A DNA stretch of 64,000 nt from Thermoplasmatota archaeon (GTDB lineage Archaea; Thermoplasmatota; JAKEGO01). The stretch is from NCBI GenBank assembly GCA_028279595.1, contig JANQNK010000006.1, positions 62,001-126,000 on the forward strand, read 5' to 3'. Position numbers and translations under genes: made by a program. Under the pieces are notes generated by a model. It made no database searches. It was not told the origin of the DNA and was given only the letters and a program-made list of their open reading frames with translations. Shown here in pieces: positions 17,707-25,036 of the stretch (position 1 is the first letter of the stretch; each line of letters starts with the position of its first letter).

Positions 17707-17862
17707 ATGCCCCACGAGGAATGGAAGTTCAGCGACAATGACATCTGCCCGGTTTGCGGCAAGAAGAACTTCTGTACCGAACACCAGTACATGAACAGGT
17801 CGTGGTGGGAGGAGTACCAGAAGACCTTCGTCTCGTGGCGAAAGGTGGACGAGGAGGAATAA
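17707..17862 (+). CDS. Small zinc-binding protein (51 aa)
   Basis: The ATG at 17707 opens a 51-codon frame ending in TAA at 17860-17862. The product has a CPVCG knuckle at residues 14-18, then C23 and H26 (FCTEH), so one zinc site is likely. The rest is rich in aromatic and acidic residues (WWEEYQKTFVSWRKVDEEE). A GGGGTGAGGTGG purine block 8-20 bp upstream can serve as ribosome-binding site. It runs convergently into the TrpRS gene, with stops 2 bp apart. No named family is recognised, but residue choice and the metal site argue for a real gene. Confidence 0.65.
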   Translation: MPHEEWKFSDNDICPVCGKKNFCTEHQYMNRSWWEEYQKTFVSWRKVDEEE

Positions 17863-17864
17863 GC

Positions 17865-19163
17865 TCAGTCGTCCATGTATTCTTTGACGATATCCCTGGC
17901 AGCCTCGCGTTTCTCGGCAAGGTCGGAAAGGAACGACTCGAGGAGCTCGGCCGCCTGGGCCTTGCAGGCACCGCAGAGACGGTCGCCGTCCAGGCACTCC
18001 TTCCTGACGGCCGCCAGTTCGTCGTCGCTCTCGATCAGATGGAAGTTGAACATCTCGTAGACGCTGCAGATGTCGGGTTCACCGCCCTGCTCCCTCTGTT
18101 CCTCTGCAGTGGTCCGCCCACCGGTCACTGCCGCCTTCATCTTCTTGATGGCCTCTTCCGGCGTGTCGGTCAGGAATATCGCGCTCTCCGGTATGGACGA
18201 CGACATCTTGCCGCCGGTCAGGGCGGTCATGAACATGTTGTAGGACGATGACGGGGCGAAGAAACCGTACGATCCGCGGGAATGCTCGAGTTCGAGCATC
18301 CTCAGGTTCGCTTCCTCGACGGACATCTCAGGGTAAAGTGCTCTGTACGGTTTGTTGGCCTCGACCTTGCCATGCTTGAGCAGCTCGGTCTCGGCGGCGT
18401 CCAGGTCCTCCATCGGCCTGTCGCCCTTCAGGAACACACCGGTCCCCTGTTCTGTCTCCTGTACGCTGTAGTAGCGGAATGCCTTGGCGATATCCCGGCT
18501 AAGTCTGATGTGCGGGTCCTGATCGACCCCGACAGGCACGATCGTCGGCCTCGGCCCTCCATACTTGTCGAGCTGGACGTGGAGGATGTCCCCCACCTGG
18601 ACGAGAGGGCTCATGATATGCGACATGTTGGTCTCGTCGGTGAACCCGTAGACCGCCTTCATCGTCGACCAGTTGACGGGCCGCGACATCTCGAAGGCGA
18701 TGTCCATGACATCCTTCCTCTTCGATTGCGAATAGATGCTGGTCCGTTCCTGGGGAAGACCAAGCGCGATATAGTTCAGTATGTACTCCTCGATCGCCAA
18801 ATGACGGCTCTCATCGAGAGGCACTCCCCGGGCACCCCAAGCCTCAATGTCGGCCACAGCGACGAAGACGTCGGCCCCCCACCTGTGATATGCCAGTACC
18901 TGGTCGAGCACCATCTTGTGTCCGAAGTGCATCTTCCCGGAAGGGGCGAGACCGGTCAAAACCGCGAAACCTGTCCCATCGACTATCGCCCTGTGGACTG
19001 GATCGAAGCCGCGACAACCGAAGACCACCCCCCTCCGGAACTGTATGGGTGGGTCAGGCATCGGGAACCGTTCCATGGAGAACTGCTCGATACCGAACTT
19101 CTCGATGAGCCTCCCGTAATCGTACGTCTCCGACGCCCACGGGTCGATCCTGTCCTCGGGCAT
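17865..19163 (-). CDS. trpS: Tryptophan--tRNA ligase
   Basis: A 432-residue class Ic aminoacyl-tRNA synthetase of archaeal/eukaryotic type. The HIGH-equivalent PSGKMHFGH is at residues 74-82, the KMSSS loop is present (TGGKMSSSIPES), and the substrate-binding block VPVGVDQDPHIRLSRDIA lies between them. It charges tRNA-Trp with tryptophan. The C-terminal segment GDRLCGACKAQAAELLESF is typical of the family. The N-terminal extension (DRIDPWASETYDYGRLI) matches archaeal TrpRS. Confidence 0.95.
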   Translation of the reverse strand: MPEDRIDPWASETYDYGRLIEKFGIEQFSMERFPMPDPPIQFRRGVVFGCRGFDPVHRAIVDGTGFAVLTGLAPSGKMHFGHKMVLDQVLAYHRWGADVFVAVADIEAWGARGVPLDESRHLAIEEYILNYIALGLPQERTSIYSQSKRKDVMDIAFEMSRPVNWSTMKAVYGFTDETNMSHIMSPLVQVGDILHVQLDKYGGPRPTIVPVGVDQDPHIRLSRDIAKAFRYYSVQETEQGTGVFLKGDRPMEDLDAAETELLKHGKVEANKPYRALYPEMSVEEANLRMLELEHSRGSYGFFAPSSSYNMFMTALTGGKMSSSIPESAIFLTDTPEEAIKKMKAAVTGGRTTAEEQREQGGEPDICSVYEMFNFHLIESDDELAAVRKECLDGDRLCGACKAQAAELLESFLSDLAEKREAARDIVKEYMDD

Positions 19164-19230
19164 GAGCCTGGAACGACGGATGGTTAGTTAAAGTTTGTCG
19201 AGTGACCATGTTCTCATGAGGACAGTTCAT

Positions 19231-19240
19231 TATTTGTATA
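19231..19240 (+). promoter_or_regulatory. TATA box for the 19260 gene
   Basis: TATTTGTATA ends 20 bp before the ATG at 19260, so the transcript is predicted to start at or next to the start codon (leaderless). Confidence 0.5.
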
Positions 19241-19259
19241 GGGGTACAAATCCGACAGC

Positions 19260-19544
19260 ATGGACCACTGGGGACCGACTCAGGTGGCCTGCAACTGCGG
19301 AAAGGAGGTCTTCTCTGTCAGACGAGAGGAGAAGGGACCGATGATCCTCAAGTGCTTCGAGTGTGGCCGCGATCAGTTGTGGACGACACCAGACGATTTC
19401 AGCGGATATATCCGATGTCACAAGTGCGATGGATTGACCTTCTATGTCTACAGTCCATCGGAGGAGACAGATGAGCTTTGCTTTCAGCTGATTTGCACAG
19501 AGGACGGCACGATATCCTTTCTGAACAGGGGTTCTCCCGAGTAG
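19260..19544 (+). CDS. Small zinc-ribbon protein (94 aa)
   Basis: A soluble protein with two CxC/CxxC pairs: CNCGKEV at residues 11-13, CFECG at 32-35, then CHKC at 53-56 and two further cysteines near 72 and 79. Two zinc ribbons or rubredoxin-like knuckles would fit. The sequence between them (MILKCFECGRDQLWTTPDD) resembles zinc-finger segments of transcription-related small proteins, but no family is assigned. A TATA box close to the ATG supports a leaderless mRNA. Confidence 0.7.
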   Translation: MDHWGPTQVACNCGKEVFSVRREEKGPMILKCFECGRDQLWTTPDDFSGYIRCHKCDGLTFYVYSPSEETDELCFQLICTEDGTISFLNRGSPE

Positions 19545-19615
19545 GTCACGATGGTGACCACTGGTCGTAGAAGGGCGTGGGATCGGAAGCTCGTGAATGG
19601 GCATTCTTCAAACAT

Positions 19616-19625
19616 CCTTAAATAC
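19616..19625 (+). promoter_or_regulatory. TATA box for the 19646-21363 operon
   Basis: CCTTAAATAC centred near 19621 puts transcription start at about 19646. This matches the GTG start and again suggests a leaderless transcript. Confidence 0.45.
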
Positions 19626-19645
19626 GGAAATGGGAATGAAGTGAC

Positions 19646-20425
19646 GTGTCCTGGGTCACGTTCATGCGGGGGAAGAAATCCACGTCCTGGCGTCTCTTCA
19701 AGTTCCTGTTCCCCATAGCCCTCGCTGCACTCTACGGACTGCTCCTCTTCCTCATGCTCAACTGGGAGACGTTCCAGGTGGTGGGCGGTGGTCTTCTCGT
19801 CTACTTCGTGCCGCCAGCCGGTAAGGAATCCGTCATTCCCGCCATGGTCGCCCTTGGCATCGATCCGATGTTCGCGGCACTCAACGTCGCCCTCGTGGAC
19901 ATCTTCGGGGCGATATTCCTCGCGTGGAACTTCGACCTCTTCGAGAAGATACCTGGCGTCGGCTGGGTCATCATGAAGATCGAGAAGAAGTCGCTCGAGA
20001 CATTGGACAAGAACCCGTGGATGGACGAGGTCGCATTCGTCGGGCTCATCATATTCGTCATCGTACCATTCCAGGGTAGCGGCGCAGTCGGCGCATCTAT
20101 CCTCGGGAACATAATCGCCATGAAGCCGGAGAAGGTGCTCCTGGCCGTCGAGATAGGAGCCATAGTGGGAACCCTCGCGATCGCTTACCTCTCTAGCGTC
20201 TTCATCGCGTTGATATTCACGAACATCCTCTATGCGTTCGTGTTAGTGGCATTGCTGGCCGTATTCTTCCTGATGATGATGAAGGTCAAGGACAGGGCCG
20301 TGAGGAAGCACGAGGAGAAGGTCAGGAACGGAACTGCCAAACCGGTGGTGAGGCAGACCCGGAGATACAATCCTGAAGAGGACAAGGGTAAGAAGCCCAA
20401 AGGTAAGGGGAAGGTGAAGAAATGA
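19646..20425 (+). CDS. COG2426-type membrane protein (putative small multidrug export family)
   Basis: A 259-residue membrane protein with about five transmembrane helices. It carries the family-like segment VPPAGKESVIPAMVALGIDP near residues 57-76 and a second conserved block, IVPFQGSGAVGASILGNI, near 135-152. This fits the Sm_multidrug_ex / COG2426 group, whose transport role is not well established. A lysine-rich cytoplasmic tail ends the protein. Start is GTG at 19646; ATG at 19664 is an alternative. The last 4 bp overlap the epimerase gene (ATGA), so the two are coupled. Confidence 0.8.
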   Translation: MSWVTFMRGKKSTSWRLFKFLFPIALAALYGLLLFLMLNWETFQVVGGGLLVYFVPPAGKESVIPAMVALGIDPMFAALNVALVDIFGAIFLAWNFDLFEKIPGVGWVIMKIEKKSLETLDKNPWMDEVAFVGLIIFVIVPFQGSGAVGASILGNIIAMKPEKVLLAVEIGAIVGTLAIAYLSSVFIALIFTNILYAFVLVALLAVFFLMMMKVKDRAVRKHEEKVRNGTAKPVVRQTRRYNPEEDKGKKPKGKGKVKK

Positions 20426-21363
20426 AGATTCTGGTAACAGGCGGGGCCGGGTTCATCGGCTCGCATCTCGTGGACAGGCTGGTGGCCGACGACCACGACG
20501 TCGTCGTCATGGACAACCTCAGCGGCGGCAACCTCGATATGATAAAGAACCATCTCGGCGCGATAGAGATCGTCCAGGGCGACATCACGGTCGAGGCGGA
20601 CCTGGTGAACGTCATGGACGACGTGGAGGTGCTCTTCCATCTGGCAGCGGACCCCGATGTCCGGGCCGGGTTCAAGAGGTCGGCCTTCCAGATCGAACAG
20701 AACCTGGTGGGCACGTACAACCTGCTGGACGCCATCGTCGACACCGACGTAAAGATGTTCGCCTTCACCTCTACATCCACGGTCTACGGGAACGCCACCA
20801 TCATTCCGACACCCGAGGAATACGGACCGCTGCTGCCGATATCGGTGTACGGGGCAACAAAGCTTGCCTGCGAGGGGCTCATTTCGGCATTCTCCGACAA
20901 CTACGGCTTCGATTCCGTCCTTTACAGGTTCGCGAACGTGGTGGGACCCCGCTCCACACACGGGGTGATATTCGATTTCGTCAACAAGTTGAGAACGAAC
21001 CCTTCCGAACTCGAGATACTCGGCGATGGGACCCAGAGGAAATCGTACTTCTCCGTCTCAGACTGCATCGAGGCCATGGTGCACGGCTGGAAGAACACCA
21101 GCGGATGCGAACCGTACAACATCGGATCCGTGGACGTCATCGACGTTACGACGCTGGCGAACATCGTCGTGGAGGAGATGGGACTCGAGGACGTGAAGTA
21201 CAGGTACACAGGCGGGGTCGGCGGTGCCGGCTGGAAGGGCGACGTGAAGTACATGCAGCTCGCCATCGACAAGATGGCAGGGATAGGCTGGAAACCGCTC
21301 CACGACAGCTCCGAGGCGGTCAGACTGGCCGTTCGGCACATAATCGGAACTGCCTCGATCTGA
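20422..21363 (+). CDS. NAD-dependent sugar-nucleotide epimerase/dehydratase (UDP-glucose 4-epimerase-like)
   Basis: A 313-residue extended short-chain dehydrogenase. The NAD-binding GGAGFIGSHLVD is at residues 7-18, the catalytic YxxxK is in SVYGATKLACEG, and a serine-rich STSTVYG strand and the RFANVVGPRSTHGVI block are present. It probably interconverts UDP-hexoses (for example UDP-Glc/UDP-Gal) for surface glycans. Exact substrate cannot be read from the sequence. It is translationally coupled to the upstream membrane protein, an unusual partner. Confidence 0.88.
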   Translation: MKILVTGGAGFIGSHLVDRLVADDHDVVVMDNLSGGNLDMIKNHLGAIEIVQGDITVEADLVNVMDDVEVLFHLAADPDVRAGFKRSAFQIEQNLVGTYNLLDAIVDTDVKMFAFTSTSTVYGNATIIPTPEEYGPLLPISVYGATKLACEGLISAFSDNYGFDSVLYRFANVVGPRSTHGVIFDFVNKLRTNPSELEILGDGTQRKSYFSVSDCIEAMVHGWKNTSGCEPYNIGSVDVIDVTTLANIVVEEMGLEDVKYRYTGGVGGAGWKGDVKYMQLAIDKMAGIGWKPLHDSSEAVRLAVRHIIGTASI

Positions 21364-21398
21364 AGATCCGGAATTGAGGCGCGGGAAATTACTCTTCT

Positions 21399-22298
21399 CT
21401 ACACCGGAGGACGTCCGGATACCGTTTCGTGGATGCACTGGGCCAGGGTCGTGACCTCCCTGACGTTCACGGGGCTCCTGTCCAGCGTGTTAAGCCATTC
21501 CAGAGGGATGCCCGAGCGTCCCCAGGCGGCTCCGGCCATCGCACCCGTGACGGCAGCGAACGTATCGGTGTCTCCACCCATGCTCACGGCGTTCACGACC
21601 GCTTCGTGGAAATCCTTCGAGTGTGAAAGGGACCTGTATGCTGCATGCACCGTACGAAGCGCCATGCATTTGCTCGTGATGTCCACGTCGTTCAGACCCC
21701 TGGCCATCGCGTCGGCGACCTTGGGGTCCATCGTGACCATGCGTGCCTGTGCGTGCTCGAGGGCATCGTCCAGGTCCTCCTGAAGTATGAATGCCACGGA
21801 GAGGGTTATACCGACTGCGGAATTGATGCAGACGGGCGAAGCATGGGTTATCCTGGAAACATCCGCGGCTGTCTGGAGCATCACATCCTCGCCTGCCTGG
21901 CCGAACAGACCTATCGGCGCCGTCCTCATGACGGACCCATTGCCTTCCGCCTCCCTGCCGAGCATCCTGAGCGTCCTCTTGCCGGAATCGTGCCAGGATA
22001 CGCCCTCCTTCAGCATCTGCAGGGCGATGTAGGTCGTCCTCCCGATCGTGGTCGGACCTGTCTCGAACCACGAGAGGAATTCCCTCGAGATGTCCTCCGG
22101 ATCTATCCGCTTCTTCCTGCAGAGGCTCCTGGCCACGGCCAGTGTCATCTCGGTGTCATCGGTGACTAGCGGTACAAGTGGGGTCTTGACCTCGCCGAAC
22201 CGTTCCCATATCTGATGGCTGGTCATTCCCTCGAACGGGGCTCCCATCATATCCCCTACGGCCGTTCCCAGAAGGGTACCGGAGAACTTGTCCAACAT
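21399..22298 (-). CDS. ADP-ribosylglycohydrolase family protein
   Basis: A 299-residue all-helical protein of the DraG/ARH family. The metal-binding motifs are TDDTEM at residues 46-51 and GGDTDT in the C-terminal third (SMGGDTDTFAAVTGAMAGA), which should hold two magnesium ions. The N terminus GTLLGTAVGDMMGAPFEG is typical. Expected activity is removal of ADP-ribose from a protein, nucleic acid or small molecule; the target is unknown. It is divergent from the small-ORF operon at 22562. Confidence 0.92.
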   Translation of the reverse strand: MLDKFSGTLLGTAVGDMMGAPFEGMTSHQIWERFGEVKTPLVPLVTDDTEMTLAVARSLCRKKRIDPEDISREFLSWFETGPTTIGRTTYIALQMLKEGVSWHDSGKRTLRMLGREAEGNGSVMRTAPIGLFGQAGEDVMLQTAADVSRITHASPVCINSAVGITLSVAFILQEDLDDALEHAQARMVTMDPKVADAMARGLNDVDITSKCMALRTVHAAYRSLSHSKDFHEAVVNAVSMGGDTDTFAAVTGAMAGAAWGRSGIPLEWLNTLDRSPVNVREVTTLAQCIHETVSGRPPV

Positions 22299-22408
22299 CT
22301 AAGATCCCGTTCCATCGAACGTACTCATAGTAATTAGTATTTGCTGTGAGAACGGGTGGTTATCTGCCATTTTACAGAGGGGGCCAGTATGGTCGAAATC
22401 ACCCTGAG

Positions 22409-22425
22409 GAGGGGTGCTACCCCTC
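22409..22425. repeat. 7-bp inverted repeat (stem-loop) upstream of the small-ORF operon
   Basis: GAGGGGT at 22409-22415 and ACCCCTC at 22419-22425 are perfectly complementary around a 3-nt loop. A 9-bp direct repeat GTCGAAATC flanks it (22392-22400 and 22441-22449). It could be an operator or the end of a transcript. Confidence 0.4.
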
Positions 22426-22460
22426 AATATGCGGAAACAGGTCGAAATCGAGGTGTAGAA

Positions 22461-22489
22461 CATGGTGAATTTGGGTTATCACCATGGTG
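22461..22489. promoter_or_regulatory. Operator-like inverted repeats upstream of the small-ORF promoter
   Basis: CATGGTGA at 22461-22468 is the reverse complement of TCACCATG at 22479-22486, with a 10-nt spacer. The right arm is also the core of the perfect palindrome CACCATGGTG at 22480-22489. The array ends about 22 bp before the TATA box, where an archaeal activator or repressor would bind. Confidence 0.5.
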
Positions 22490-22511
22490 TATCTGCTTAC
22501 CACCAAATTAG

Positions 22512-22519
22512 GTATATAA
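22512..22519 (+). promoter_or_regulatory. Strong TATA box for the 22562-22812 operon
   Basis: GTATATAA preceded by an A-rich BRE-like CCAAATTAG is the closest match to the archaeal consensus in this window. Transcription would start near 22540, leaving a short leader with GGAGAGGT as ribosome-binding site. Confidence 0.6.
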
Positions 22520-22561
22520 GGGTATGAGCGAGATTTCATCTCAAGTGTGAGGAGAGGTAAA

Positions 22562-22660
22562 ATGTGGCGAGATAAGAAGTTCCGGGCGGAAAAATTCCGC
22601 ATGGGCCTCAAGCGCTACATGCTTGTCGAAGGCAAGCTGATACCGATCCTCAAGGAATGA
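22562..22660 (+). CDS. Very small basic protein (32 aa)
   Basis: The ATG at 22562 follows a strong ribosome-binding site, GGAGAGGT at 22550-22557, and encodes a 32-residue, strongly basic peptide beginning MWRDKKFRAEKFRMGLKRYM, predicted helical and ending in LIPILKE. It is the first gene of a two-gene unit with a canonical promoter and a long-stem terminator. The well-placed expression signals are the main evidence that it is real. The family is unknown. Confidence 0.55.
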   Translation: MWRDKKFRAEKFRMGLKRYMLVEGKLIPILKE

Positions 22661-22677
22661 TGCGGGGGAATGAAAAC

Positions 22678-22812
22678 ATGGTGGATGACTTCATCGATGG
22701 GTTCGAGGCTGCTACGGACCTTATACTCAGACGTCTGGGAGACGAGAACACGGAGGATGCAAAGCGCTACCTCCAGACCATGCTCGTTACGATCCAGGCG
22801 AAGAGGAACTGA
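22678..22812 (+). CDS. Small acidic helical protein (44 aa)
   Basis: The ATG at 22678 starts 17 bp after the previous stop, behind a GGGGGAATG purine block. It encodes a 44-residue protein opening MVDDFIDGFEAATDLILRRL, amphipathic and helical throughout, with acidic residues early and a basic end (QAKRN). It probably pairs with the 32-residue basic peptide encoded upstream, in the way of small partner proteins. That is inference from charge and operon structure. A competing ATG at 22671 in another frame gives an arginine-rich, less natural product and was not chosen. Confidence 0.55.
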   Translation: MVDDFIDGFEAATDLILRRLGDENTEDAKRYLQTMLVTIQAKRN

Positions 22813-22838
22813 TCACGCTGATCTATCACCTCCTCTGT

Positions 22839-22891
22839 GGTTATAATCGCCGCGGTCCCCTTTATGGCGATTATAACCCTTCTTTTTTTTT
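22839..22891 (+). terminator. Long-stem intrinsic-type terminator with T9 tract
   Basis: A 13-bp perfect inverted repeat (22839-22851 with 22866-22878) around a 14-nt loop is followed by nine consecutive T at 22883-22891. It ends the small-ORF operon. The AT-rich stem TTATAATCGCC could also be read as an operator for the following gene. Confidence 0.7.
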
Positions 22892-23081
22892 CTTGGGGGC
22901 TTTACTCCTTCAATCTTGATTTCATTCGATGCTTTCTCGCGTTCAGGACCACCATTACCTTCAATTTCTGTATACTAGAGACATTGATCGATAGTGAATC
23001 TCATCTTTTTCCCCCTCCGACGAGGACATATTGATAAGGGGTCCCAATATTAACCATCCAGAGGACGACGAGGGAAGCGCG

Positions 23082-24926
23082 ATGGACGAGGAGGACGAGG
23101 GCACGACGGTCGACAAGGCCACCGATGATACTGAGACACCCGGGCAAGGTCCTGGAGCGGTCCCGGAAGAGGAGGACCCCAGGCTCGCGGGGGAGACAAG
23201 GGTCGGTGACCTGTCTGCGAAGATGTTCTGGTCGCCGTCACCGGCGCGGTCGACCGCACTGATGCTCGTCCTTTCTATCATCCTTGGACTTCCACTGTTC
23301 TATCGGGGCGGGGTCCCCCTTTACAGACAGCCTCTTTTACCCGTGGCCATAGCTGGCATATTCGCCTCAGCGGTCCTGACTGCCTACATCACGCAGTGGT
23401 ACTCGTCTAGGGAGGGGATAATGTATCCCAGGCGGGCGTTCCTCCTCTCGTTCGTAGGCGTCGGAGTCGCCATACCAGGCGTCCTCTTCGGACGTGTCAT
23501 TCCCGGCGGAAGCGCCCTCGTCATGGTGGGCCTGGCAAGTCCTGTCTGGATCCGCCACGTTACGCTTGTCGGCACCTCCGCTCCAAGGCACGTCAGGAAC
23601 CTTCCAGTATCCTTACTGCAGACACTGCTAATGGCGTGCGCCACGGTACCGTTCATCGGGATCACACCGTTCGAGGTCCTGGTCCTCGCCAATGCCTCCA
23701 TCGCTTTCCTTGCCGGAGCATTCCTGTTCCTGGCAATCGTCTCGGGACCGATGAAGCGCGTATTCGGGATCACTCCCTACGAGCTCCTCGTCAGCGGACT
23801 GGAGCACTTCACGACCAGCGGCGGCCTGGAGGGCGAGTCGTTCTTCTACGACATCTCGGCAACTACTACTGTCTGGTACTCTTACATACGGATCAGGCGC
23901 GAGAGGAAGCCAGACACTCATCTGGTCACGACCACGCTCCATCCAGGCCCATTCGGGCTGTTCGGTGGGAGCGACCTCCCGACGAAGCTGAAGGCGGCGA
24001 CCGGGTGGCGCAACCTCATGGTCTTCCACGGTCCCTCTGGACATGACATGAACCCCCCCAGGTCGGAGGACGTCGAGCGTTTTGGCAACGAGATCCGCGA
24101 TGCTGCCAAAGGCCTGACTGTCGATGGAGGCGCGTCGGAGCCGCAGATATCCACGGCGGGGGACATCCGGTTACAATCGCAGTCGATCGGGGGAACTGCT
24201 GTGGTGTCCGCCACCAGGGCTCCCGAGCCCACCGACGACATCGACCCCGCGACAGGCCTATCTGTAATAGATACTGTAAAGAGGACCACGGGAAGGGAAC
24301 GTGGCTTCTTCATCGACGCTCACAACTCCCTCGAGCCCGGGGTCGGCAGCATATTCTACGGCGATCCCAGGGCCAACGCCATGCTGGAGACCGCGAAGGG
24401 GATCGCGCTAGGTCCAGACGGCGATTTCAAGGCCGGCTATTCGGAACGGTCATCTCTCGAGATCGGAGGCGACCTCGGGGACATGGGAGTCCAGGCCCTC
24501 GTCGTCGAGACTGGCAGCGTCCGAACCGCCTACGTCCTTCTGGACGGCAACAACATCGTCATCGGTATCAGGGACAAGCTGGTCTCCGCCGCTTCGGACC
24601 TCGTGGACCTGATCGAGGTCCATACGACCGACAACCATTCCGTCAACAGGACCATCGGAGGCTACAGGCCCGTCGGCCTGGAGACGCCAGTACCGGTCCT
24701 GAGGCGGGCTGTACGGAACGCCGTGAAGGCCGCGATCGCGGACCTTGCCGACGCGAAGGCGGGCGGTGTCGAAGGGACCATCGACGAATTCCCGGTCCTC
24801 GGACACGGGACCACCGCAAAACTGACCGCGATGGTGAACGCGACAGCTGGGACGACCCGATGGGCCTTCGTATCATCGATGTTCGTGGCCGTCGTGTGGA
24901 GCCTGATACCGATCATCGCCTGGTGA
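23082..24926 (+). CDS. DUF2070 family archaeal membrane protein
   Basis: About 614 residues from the chosen ATG. An acidic cytoplasmic N terminus (MDEEDEGTT) is followed by about seven transmembrane helices, then a large soluble domain with the DUF2070 signatures: TLHPGPFGLFGGSDLP, FHGPSGHDMN, FFIDAHNSLEPG and EVHTTDNHSVN, whose His and Asp residues suggest a metal site. One more helix ends the protein. The family is nearly restricted to archaea and has no proven function. An AATATTA TATA-like element at 23046-23052 favours the ATG at 23082 over the in-frame TTG at 23031. Confidence 0.85.
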   Translation: MDEEDEGTTVDKATDDTETPGQGPGAVPEEEDPRLAGETRVGDLSAKMFWSPSPARSTALMLVLSIILGLPLFYRGGVPLYRQPLLPVAIAGIFASAVLTAYITQWYSSREGIMYPRRAFLLSFVGVGVAIPGVLFGRVIPGGSALVMVGLASPVWIRHVTLVGTSAPRHVRNLPVSLLQTLLMACATVPFIGITPFEVLVLANASIAFLAGAFLFLAIVSGPMKRVFGITPYELLVSGLEHFTTSGGLEGESFFYDISATTTVWYSYIRIRRERKPDTHLVTTTLHPGPFGLFGGSDLPTKLKAATGWRNLMVFHGPSGHDMNPPRSEDVERFGNEIRDAAKGLTVDGGASEPQISTAGDIRLQSQSIGGTAVVSATRAPEPTDDIDPATGLSVIDTVKRTTGRERGFFIDAHNSLEPGVGSIFYGDPRANAMLETAKGIALGPDGDFKAGYSERSSLEIGGDLGDMGVQALVVETGSVRTAYVLLDGNNIVIGIRDKLVSAASDLVDLIEVHTTDNHSVNRTIGGYRPVGLETPVPVLRRAVRNAVKAAIADLADAKAGGVEGTIDEFPVLGHGTTAKLTAMVNATAGTTRWAFVSSMFVAVVWSLIPIIAW

Positions 24927-24981
24927 ATGTGCATTTCGGTCCCTCGAACCGCTGACAATTCCAGATCCTGCCTGCCATCAG

Positions 24982-25004
24982 GTATTAAATATCCAGACCT
25001 GGAT
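24982..25004 (+). promoter_or_regulatory. Promoter and overlapping operator of the 25037 surface-protein gene
   Basis: TATTAAATAT (24982-24991) is directly followed by the inverted repeat ATCCAG-AC-CTGGAT (24991-25004). A protein bound there would block TFB and polymerase. The ribosome-binding site GGAGG precedes the ATG at 25037. Confidence 0.5.
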
Positions 25005-25036
25005 TCCTATAATGCAGGACCGAAGGAGGACGCAGA

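Noticed and set aside
22671..22850. Alternative frame from ATG at 22671 (MKTWWMTSS…)
   Set aside because: It is arginine/serine-rich and runs into the terminator stem; the frame from 22678 has natural amphipathic composition and ends before the stem.
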